Shown here piece by piece: positions 55,259 to 64,000 of a DNA stretch of 64,000 nt. The stretch comes from Cyathus striatus (taxonomy: Eukaryota > Basidiomycota > Agaricomycetes > Agaricales > Nidulariaceae). Where the stretch lies: the NCBI GenBank assembly GCA_025738555.1, contig JAOVFP010000001.1, positions 7,316,001 to 7,380,000 on the forward strand, in the 5' to 3' direction. The notes under the pieces are model-generated. The model was not told the DNA's origin. It ran no database searches and saw nothing but the letters and a program-made list of their open reading frames with translations. Position 1 is the stretch's first letter. Each line of letters begins with the position of its first letter. The translations under genes and the position numbers were made by a program.

Positions 55259-56010
55259 ATGACGCCTCCTTTCGATTACGACACTCTCCAAAGCTTTGAA
55301 AATTGTGCAGAGATAACAACACTTTACATGGATGAATGTGTGATGCCCTGGATATACGGAAATATATTCGCCGGAGTGTTATACGGCGCAATAGTGCTAA
55401 TTATGATTGGTTATTTGCGCATTCTTGCTGTACACGTCAAAGGCAAACAGCCGCTCAGTACACAACAACGGATCATATCGATATATGTCGTTGTGGCCTT
55501 TTTTTTTAAGTACCCTTCAGTTTGGTGGAACTTTTCTGGCTACAACTAAAGATGTATAGAAGTTTGGATGCATACATGAAAATATCAGTATGTGGTCCGG
55601 ACGAAACAACTGGTTAGAGAATGTTTGCTTTATGTTAATAGCTTGGATTGTTGATATAATCATGGTAAGTACTAAAATGTTTAGTGGAATAGTGAATATA
55701 TTGTTCTAAACGCATTAACTAGATGTGGCGATTTTTCATCATTTATCATGACCTGAAGCATACGAAATGGAGTATATTTGTATTCTCTTCGCTAGTTCAA
55801 GCAGCATCCATAGGTACGTTATCAGCAAACTCTCCAGTATCCATTGATACGCTAGTAAATGTAAATGATGTACCCTATTTTAATTTCTTTACATCTCGAT
55901 TTCGAGATACCAGTACCGAGCACGTCGAGAATGGAAACAGCGGGGAGGGGCTGAGTTCCCGCGCTGCCTCCCATAATTTACTAAGGGATTTAAAACAAGT
56001 AAACCTATAA
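55259..56010 (+). pseudogene. Degenerate multi-pass membrane protein fragment
   Basis: The first open stretch (55259-55549) has MDECVMPWIYGNIFAGVLYG, AIVLIMIGYLRILAVHV and a hydrophobic IISIYVVVAFFF, which together look like the first two helices of a fungal serpentine membrane protein, then a stop. The second (55723-56010) starts MWRFFIIYHDLKHTKWSIFV, like the third helix-loop of the same families, and ends in a Ser/Asn-rich tail. The piece between them is broken and the remaining helices are absent. Likely a truncated relic; the family cannot be named. Confidence 0.45.
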
Positions 56011-57934
56011 AAAACATAAAAACTCCGCCTCAGTATGGTTTAAAACAATTTAAACAAATACATACCACTTTCTTTCAATATAACAACGTCATTTTGCAGT
56101 TGCTAGCCCAACAGAGACCCCACTATTCATTATGACAAAGCCTTAGAGTTGCAGACCAACCAAAAGAGCACACAAAGTTGAAAGCAGAACCTAGACCCTA
56201 GAACCAGCCATGAGCTCGAGAACTCGAGCAAAGCTATGCAGACAATGCATTAGCTAAGCACAGAATGATGCCGATAGACCATGCGCAACCCACGCGCAGA
56301 TCACGAGAAGAGAAAGATAGCGGGGCAAGTACACGACGCAGCGATGGCGTTTTGTTGCGATACTGACACGCCACGCACATTTTATGATATAAGCAATGCC
56401 CGAAATGGTAATAGATCGACGTGCCGCCCACACAGGCGCCCATCGCGACATAGACATGCGTGTGCACACGCATGCAATTGGTTGCAGCAATGGCTGGGCT
56501 AGAGCCACGGAGAAACCTAGGAATAAAATTAGTAATTAGTATAGACCCATGAGACACCTGACAGGCGTACACTACCTATAGTTGTGGATTTTAGCTTTTT
56601 CTATACATGTAATTAGTACTCACCAAATGGTAACAAACATGGGTTAGTTACAGAATTGGAGTGAGACCCGAGCTGCCAGTTAAAAGTACTAAGAAGTACA
56701 CTTACCAAGAGTGTGAATAGGACAAAGCCTAAGGTAGTACTATGTGCAGAAGAGACAGATAAAGCAGCAGTGCCAAACTCAGCGACTAAGTGGATAACAG
56801 CCAGAATGCATCTAGCTACGCGCGAAGGTCACGTGATCAAACACGATCATTACCCAAGCGAAGCGAGCGATGACGAAGCGCCTTACTAGATGCCTCGGCA
56901 ACCCCCAGAACCCTGAGCCAACCGATTGACTTCTCTTGGAGTAATCGGCGAAGCGATGTGTATTTAATTAAAGTAATAAGCCCTGAGCCCTGATAGATCT
57001 TTGCACTATTCTTAGCACATCTGTGTATAGCCAATCCCATCCTGACCGAAGGAACGTGTGTGGCACCATATCCCCTGTCGCGCAATCTCCTATGACAGAT
57101 GCGCGACCCCCTGTCCAGCACGCTCCGTGAGCGTACAGCTTTCCCTTGTCAGTGACATAGTTTACAATCCCTAGTACCCCGGATGTACCTATCCAGCACC
57201 TATACAGTACCATCAGCCACCATATTTCCAGCAGTATATATAGTAGACGAGTTTTGACATGTAGATCCAAGCTATCCCCCCATGCAGCTTCCATTATAAA
57301 GTACTTTGACATAGTGTAGTGAAATAAAGTGTATTTTCCGAAATCATTGACTAGTAATTTGATTTGAGTCTAGTAAGAAGAAACCGCAAACTCATAGAGA
57401 ATCGCGCATTTGCCTCATACATAGCCAGAGACATTATCTAAATCACTACTTAGTTATTCCTTAACCTTCCTATACATCCCCCCTTCCACCCCCTTTTGCC
57501 TGGAAGCATCCTTAATACCGATCTTCTGTGAAATTCCCTCCAAACTCGCCACCCTGTTACGTTGTTTTAGGAGTAAGTAGTTATTATTACATAAGCTAGC
57601 TACTATCACCCCGTTGTAAACATCTCTAACCTCTTACCCAATCCATAGTTAGATATGTCCATAAATGTATATAGATGAGCGATGGGGGAATGAAACAGCA
57701 GGAACTGCCAGGCATTCTTCCCTCCCACTGACAGGGTGTGTAAAGACGAGATTCAGACTTAGTTACGAGACAATTTGATACTAAGAAATACATACCGTGA
57801 TACCAAATAGCATCTGAAATTGAATATCTTTACTCTGAATACTTTGATGCAAGAACGAGAATAGCCTAAGTTCAATTGATCTAAAATTAACTTGTCCTAT
57901 TTTTGGATTTGACACCATTGCGCCCCTCAAACTT
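56011..57934. other. 1.9-kb intergenic stretch, no gene called
   Basis: Short frames only. A dense palindromic-looking segment at 56855-56885 (CCCAAGCGAAGCGAGCGATGACGAAGCG) repeats the GCGAAGCG word, which recurs at 56950 (CGGCGAAGCGATG). Confidence 0.5.
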
Positions 57935-58297
57935 ACACTGCTGGCACAGGAATTTTTTCTGGTCCGCAAAATAGTTGCAAAACCAGTTGCAACATGTTTG
58001 CATTTTGCTGAAACATTTAGCTTTCTACAAAATTATGCTTATTGTTTCACAGTCAAATAAAACACACATGTAACATTGTATATATATTTAGCAGATATGA
58101 AAACTTAACCTTTTGTTTCGATTTTTAGCCAGTCAAAATCTGTGTCAAACACAAAATTGTGTACTGAATTTGGATCTGGGTACTCTTATTGTTTAGCGAG
58201 GCATCAAAATGTGACAGAAATGCAATAATTTGGTGATGTGAAGAGTTTCCATTTTGGTAGAGAGTTTCTCAACATGGAAAATCTAATGAAAATATGT
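57935..58297 (+). repeat. Left arm of a diverged inverted repeat
   Basis: Aligns with the reverse complement of 61085-61444 at roughly three-quarters identity by eye. Conserved blocks are ACACT(G/C)CTGGCA, GTCCGCAAAATA, TTGCAACATGTTTGCATTTT and TACTCTTATTGTTTAGC. Low-GC sequence without coding potential. Confidence 0.75.
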
Positions 58298-61084
58298 TGT
58301 TTTCTTGCTGGGAAGATCTAGCATGCACTTAGGTGTCTGCTGACAAGTCACTCAGCGTTGCATCAGCATGTCCAATGTGTATGCGATAAATATTTAAGTA
58401 TCTTCAATGCTCTGCAAAATCATTTCTACATGTGTCCAAATGTAAGTACTAGTGCAAGACATTACAAAATGTGTGCACTGAAAGACTGAAGCAGTGCCTG
58501 AAGGCCAATAAAAATCCATACTAAGTTACATATTCTCATGTTGGAAATGGAATATGAAAAGGTAGTATATATAAAGGAATTAGTACTGTACACAACACTG
58601 ACATCAAGACATTGATAATGAAAATAACAGTGGTTAATGACAATGCTGAATTGACACTTACCTGATGAATACACCGCCTACACCATCTTCTATTTTATTG
58701 TTTCGTCTGGGGAGAGATCAGCAGACAATAATTGATCTCACGATGAGTACCAATGCCATGTGTCCATAAATGTGCAAATAAGGTACTACAGTACGGTGTC
58801 TGGGAGCTGCATGCACTCGCTTTCATGATACTTGTTACAAATGTCCTTCGAGACTTTGATCTGTATGAAGTTAATTTATCATTTAGACTGTTAAGATGTA
58901 AGTGCCAAATCATGGTCTTCTACTTCATTGTTTCGTCTTGGACAAGGTCAGCAGACTATTAATTGTTGATGTCAAGATGGGTATAACCTTAACATATAAT
59001 CACACCCATGCCCATGCACTGCAATCCATAATTCATATTGTTACAACTTGTGATAGTCACATAGCCTAGATGTAGTATCTACTTTTGATTACAATGAAGG
59101 TAGCGTGAAATTGTACACAACAAGAATCTCTCGACTTGAAGAAACAATCGTGTTTAGTACATGACAACATGTACGTCAAAGTTAATTTGTATGTTTGACG
59201 TGGGAGAATGAAGTGATGGATGCTTTGCGTGTGAAAAATATCAATGTGAGCTTCCAAAGTATTATGTGAGCATACATTATGTAGAATAGATATCAACAGC
59301 CCAGCGTCCCTCATTAATCAATTGTAAGTATGTACTATGTGGCATCAACTCAGAGCATGCATGCTGAATTTGGTTTGTTTGGCCTATATTTTGACACTAG
59401 ACTTGAAAGTGTCATAACTATAACTTAGTATATTTAGTAGCAACTACATTATGACATTGACAATAAAACAAAAGTTTGAAAAGAGACTGCAATATACATA
59501 TGAAAATTTTAAGTTCCCGTGCTCATAATTTCCACTTCTGTGTTCTGGTATTAGCGCTGCAGCCGCTTCTGAATAATTCAGCGTGTTTGTCATCTATACT
59601 AATAGTGAACACTTGTTTAATTAATGAAAGTAAAAATTATGTAATTGAAAAGATAGTAGTTATGTATACAGTACTTTAGATGACGACACTGAAAGGACTT
59701 GGTGCTAATTGTAATGATGACACTGACAAGTCAATAATACTGGCTAATTTTGGGCTAATTCTGAGTGCATGCTTCTGACATTGAGATGCTGATTGTCATC
59801 TATTACTTATTGTCTGCTTTCTTCTTATTTAATATTCACCAGTATGCACAGTATCACTGACATGCTGATCTATCAGAGACTACTCTCTATGTACATTTTA
59901 TTGTCTTACATTAGGACACATGTAAAATGAATTACTATCTTGTCCCATAATTGTATGCATACCCAAAAAAGTCAGTGAACATGCATGAGTGTGAATAGGA
60001 ATACCTATCATGTTCACACTCAAGCTCAGTTAGCTTGGGCGAGAATATTAGTATGATATTTAATGCTTTTTAAAATAGACCATAAGATCATGATGTCCTT
60101 ATTATATTGATGACAACCTATTGCTTCTCACTCACTTATGTATTGCTTCATGGTAACTTCATGCTCACTTTCATATTATTCAAGCTCAGGGTTGAATTTC
60201 CCCACACAGACCCTGAGTGTGCACAGACACTTCTGCCTGTCCAGCATGCTCAGGGTTTGAGTCAATTAATTGCTTTGAGCATGCATGCTCCAGTTCAAGT
60301 TCAAGTCTCACATATATATGAGTACTGTAGAAGTAGATTTAAACCCCAGTGTACATATTAGTAAGTACTAGAATTAAAATTTAATGTGGGTTCATGGCAT
60401 TGTGTCACTTCCATTGCACGCTCAGGTAAGTAGTAGCAGAACAATACTACCAGTACTCATTCAGTAATCTGAATCAATATTGCACACTCATCTCATCTCA
60501 AAACCTAAGCACACAACTCCAGCATGTACTATTAAACCTGCCGAGTGCTGTAGCGCTGACTCGGAGCATGAATATTAATAAAGTTTGAGCATGAAAATAA
60601 TAGCCCTCAAAATCTCAACATCTAAACCAATATTTCAATCAAAAATAACTTTATTGTCTATGCAACAACGACACTGGCAGTTATTCATTAATATAATGAA
60701 CCTTCATGCTTATTGTGAGTCATGACAAAGTCATGACGAAAAATATGTACCATACTAGTACCATAATCATGTAAAAGCTGGCGCTGAATTGCTGACAATG
60801 ACACTCAACATAAGTAAGTAGATTGTTGTCCACTGTACTGATCCAAGACGCAACAATGAAATAGAGGATGACATCTGTACATATATCACATACCACTCTT
60901 TATTCCAAGGTCACCAGAATGAAACAGTTTCTTCACAACACATTTAAGCTGTATTCTTGAACCATTTTCCATGACCATAGAATGCATATCAAATTTGACA
61001 CCCATGTAACATGCTGAACCAATGCTGAGCCCCTTATCAGCGGACACCCCAGTGTGCATTGAATATTCACAGTGAGAAAATGTG
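58298..61084. other. Non-coding interior between the inverted-repeat arms
   Basis: 2.8 kb of AT-rich sequence. A phrase at 58696-58735 (ATTGTTTCGTCTGGGGAGAG, AGCAGACAATAATTGA) is partly repeated at 58926-58970 (ATTGTTTCGTCTTGGACAAG, AGCAGACTATTAATTG). A hairpin with GAGTGTGAA / TTCACACTC arms lies at 59988-60024. No open frame with family features. Confidence 0.6.
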
Positions 61085-61444
61085 ATTTTTTTCTAAGATT
61101 TTCGATGTTTCAAGATTTAATACCAAAAATTTATATTTACATGGTGACAACTTGTTGTGTTTAAATTGAATTTTGATGCCCAGCTAAACAATAAGAGTAC
61201 CTTGATGGAAAATTGACGCACAACTTATTGTTTGACTTAGATTTTGGCAGGCTAAAAATCTAAACAAAAGGCTAAGTTTTCAATTCTGGTACATATTCAC
61301 ACAATGATACATGTGTAGTCTATTTGATGATTAGCTATACACATCATTTTGCTGACAGTGAAACTTTCTAGCAAAATGCAAACATGTTGCAACTGATTTT
61401 GCAATTATTTTGCGGACTGCAGAAAAGTCATATGCCAGGAGTGT
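61085..61444 (-). repeat. Right arm of a diverged inverted repeat
   Basis: Partner of 57935-58297. With the arms 3.5 kb apart and no gene between, this may be an old, degenerate DNA transposon or a large inverted duplication. The outer edges fade gradually, and no target duplication is visible. Confidence 0.75.
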
Positions 61445-63489
61445 TACTGAATCAACACCTTGGGATATTAAGTTTATGAATATATTTGGAATTGCTATTC
61501 TAAGTATTAAGTAAATAAAGTAACTCATCGCGAGACTCAACACCATATTTCAAGTGACTGACTGGTGATCTATAAATTAGGAACTGGCATTTACACTGTT
61601 ATTGTTATGTCTGATTCAACGGGCTTGACTATTGCAGTAAAGCAATTATTCATATTCATAACATGTGTCTGACCACCTACTAATCAGGAATTTGTGTGTC
61701 ATGTAGTTATCTTCAATGAAATTCCACTTATTGTGAACATCCTACTGACACCTACCTACTCAGAATGGTAATTTTTATTTGGTAGTTTTCAAAGGGACCA
61801 TCAACTTTTCAAGTTCCTGGTAACTTGAACAGAACTCGACTTTGGAACTTACCTGTAACTCAAAAAATGTAAATTGTATGGTATATGACAGAGATTCCAA
61901 CACTGCTATGGATTGTTAGATTAATGTTTGCCTCCATGCTCATTATTTCCCATGCACCTTAATATTGATCATTAATTTGATCTGATGCCTCTCTGCCTCC
62001 ATCAAATTGATCAATGAGTGCCACACATTGTTTTCCATGGTGGGTTTGATTGCATTCATGTGCCTTGTTATTGTCATAAACAATGAGCACCCATTTTTTT
62101 CATTTCTAGTCAAGTTCATGGGCAATTCCTCCCAATTTTTTTGTGACTACAAATGTATATTAAATACTTCAACAGTATGGCTAAATTACCTATGAAATAG
62201 TATGAAAAGCTGAAATTATTATTATTCATGTTATATTTTCTGTAAGCACAGTACACCATGTTTATGCAACCAAGATGTTATATTACATACAAAATAACTA
62301 CATATTGTAAAAAATAAATCACAGAAAGAATCCAAAAACTGAGAGAAGAATGCACAAAATACTTGCTCACTGTTGAGCATGATGACAGAAGAAGTGTGAT
62401 GCAATCACCATCAATGCATCAGAAGCAAGTGGAATGATCAAGGGTTTGATGGATTGTAAGGTGACTACTTGTCTGAAGGTGTACTTGTTGAGTATGGAGC
62501 GTGACAGTGTCCAATCTGTCACTGGTGTTCTAAATGAGTTGTTGAGTTCCTTGAGGAGTGTTGAAGTATAGTACAAGTCTTATAGGGTTTGTAAAGACTT
62601 GTATTTGGTTTTAAGAGAAGTAGTGAAGGTGAGTTTGGTGGATAAAGGATAGAGATGGAAGGTTAAGAATATAAGCAGTTAGTTAAGGTTCTTGCCTGTG
62701 CAAGAGCTTTAACTTATAGATGAGTTAAGCAGTACTGAGTGTTAAGTAAGTAAGAACAGAAATACACTAAGTTTCTACAGCTAGAAGCTTAGTGTAAATA
62801 ACAGATAAGTGCTGTGTGTGAATCAAACTGGAATTTTTCTCCCAGATGTAGCTACATGAGGGGGGTTTATATACTTTTTTGATACTACCTAGGTAGAAAT
62901 ATGTACCATGATTAATAATACAGTAAGTAAGAATGATTTGCAGTAAAGGAATAAAGATAAAGGTAGAGGAATAAAGAAAAAAAAGGTAAGGAATATGTAT
63001 AAAGGGCACATGGCGGCATCGGAAAAGGTAATACTGATGTGAGTGCTTTGCCAGGCATTGTGATTGGTCAGTGCTGAGTCATGTGCCTTTCACTTTTGAA
63101 AGGTACAGCATTAACTTTGGCATGTTGGTTTTGGGATATTGCTTAGTGTGTTATCTTTTAGTGATAGATCAATTAGTAATAATATGGACTTCATCAGAAT
63201 TTGTAATGATCTTGGGGATAATTGGGGTGTGGAACATTGTTAATATTCCAAGATCAGGGTATAGTGAAGGGAATAGATTGTAGTTGGTTAGAATAAATAC
63301 AGGAACCTACAGACTATGTATATTGAGTGTTTTTGTACATAGGCCAGTAGGGTTCCCTACAGGATGATATGATGGTGCTATTTTTACACATCCTTAGCAG
63401 CAGTGGTGGGCATGGGAAACAATGAGCTAAGGAATCATGATTACAATGAGCACAATTATAAAGTATGGGTTTTTAGTAATGGAATTTGA
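61445..63489. other. AT-rich non-coding stretch
   Basis: No gene called. A minus-strand frame at 62576-62367 (PVTDWTLSRSILNKYTF) has some protein look but no partner exon. At 61795-61865, words such as AAGTTCCTGGTAACTTGAAC preview the motif amplified at 63.5 kb. Confidence 0.5.
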
Positions 63490-63795
63490 GGAACTTAAAG
63501 TAGGGACTTGACTGGAACTCAACTGGAACTTGAATGGAACTTGACTCAAATTCAAGTGGAGTTGAGTTGCCATTTACCACTTGAAGGTAACTCAATGGTA
63601 ACTTGACTGACACTTGAATTTAGTTTAAGTGAGGAACTCAATGGAACTTAACTTTTACTTGAAAAAAAATAAGTGAGGAACTCTACTCTACTCAATGGAA
63701 CTTAACTTTCACTTGAAAAAATAAGCAAGGAACTCAACTCCACTCAATGGAACTTAACTTTCACTTGAAAAAATAAGTAAGGAACTTGAAGACAC
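63490..63795. repeat. Minisatellite of GGAACTTRACT words, 52-bp higher-order unit
   Basis: From 63490 to about 63600 an 11-12-bp word (GGAACTTGACT / GGAACTCAACT) recurs in several variants on both strands. From about 63625 to 63790 it forms a 52-bp tandem unit, AAAATAAG(T/C)(G/A)AGGAACTC followed by ACTCAATGGAACTTAACTTT and CACTTGAA, in about three copies. Confidence 0.8.
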
Positions 63796-64000
63796 TTAAC
63801 TTTTATTTATTTTGATTTTTACAAGTATGTAGCATACAGGTTACATTGTTTAATAGTTCAGGTACATGTTCATTGTGGCTGGCAAGCAGTAAAGCACACT
63901 ACCCCCAGATTTTATTTAGGTTTACCATAACTCAAGCTCATTTAGATACATGTTTGATATATTTTGTGGAACTATAACTACTATTCACAAATTTAATTAC

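Noticed and set aside
56234..57312. Overlapping minus-strand frames of 84-114 codons
   Set aside because: No domain, signal peptide or consistent exon structure. Their lengths are in line with chance in this composition.

Overview
The window looks like a repeat-rich, gene-sparse stretch of an Agaricomycete (mushroom-forming basidiomycete) genome. The signs are short GT-AG introns of about 45-110 bp in nearly every gene, a Helitron, a Plavaka-type transposase, a DUF6698-type gene, a NACHT-domain STAND protein, several CFEM secreted proteins, and F-box, KRE6/SKN1, PHO80-like cyclin and YPT35-like PX genes. No rRNA, convincing tRNA or CRISPR array was found.

Layout. 1-6.6 kb: a decayed Helitron (Rep plus PIF1-type helicase). 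Its reading frame stays in register for over 4 kb but is cut by seven TGA codons. 6.7-10.6 kb, minus strand: a broken NACHT STAND gene followed by decayed copies of its 3' exons. 11.2-14.3 kb: a 3.1-kb unit bounded by nearly identical 535-bp inverted repeats and holding an unknown multi-exon gene whose breaks are again TGA. 14.7-15.1 kb: a remnant resembling a RecQ-type helicase. 15.6-17.3 kb: an intact eight-exon DUF6698-type gene. 17.66-18.1 kb: two truncated host-gene fragments fused head-on. 18.2-22.3 kb: a nine-exon Plavaka transposase with one frameshift.

26.3-28.6 kb: an intact PTR2 peptide transporter. 28.9-30.3 kb: an F-box gene. 31.3-34.8 kb: small secreted or GPI-anchored proteins, one decayed. 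35.5-37.3 kb: a KRE6/SKN1-like gene that has lost its catalytic core. 39.2-45.2 kb: a duplicated cluster of a short-chain dehydrogenase and CFEM genes, with one dehydrogenase reduced to a pseudogene and three CFEM genes still open. 46.3-47.3 kb: an F-box gene whose 5' part is also found as a relic at 42.5 kb. 48.9-53.1 kb: a compact run of housekeeping-type genes (PHO80-like cyclin, a small Asn/Ser-rich protein, a PX protein). 53-64 kb: almost gene-free and increasingly AT-rich, with a degenerate membrane-protein gene, a 3.5-kb inverted-repeat structure and a 52-bp minisatellite.

Overall, a few conserved genes sit among transposons and young duplications. The most informative signal is that two unrelated repeats carry breaks only of the TGA kind, and in the Helitron these fall where related proteins have arginine. 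That is what C-to-T change at CpG in CGA codons would produce, and it suggests methylation-linked repeat decay.
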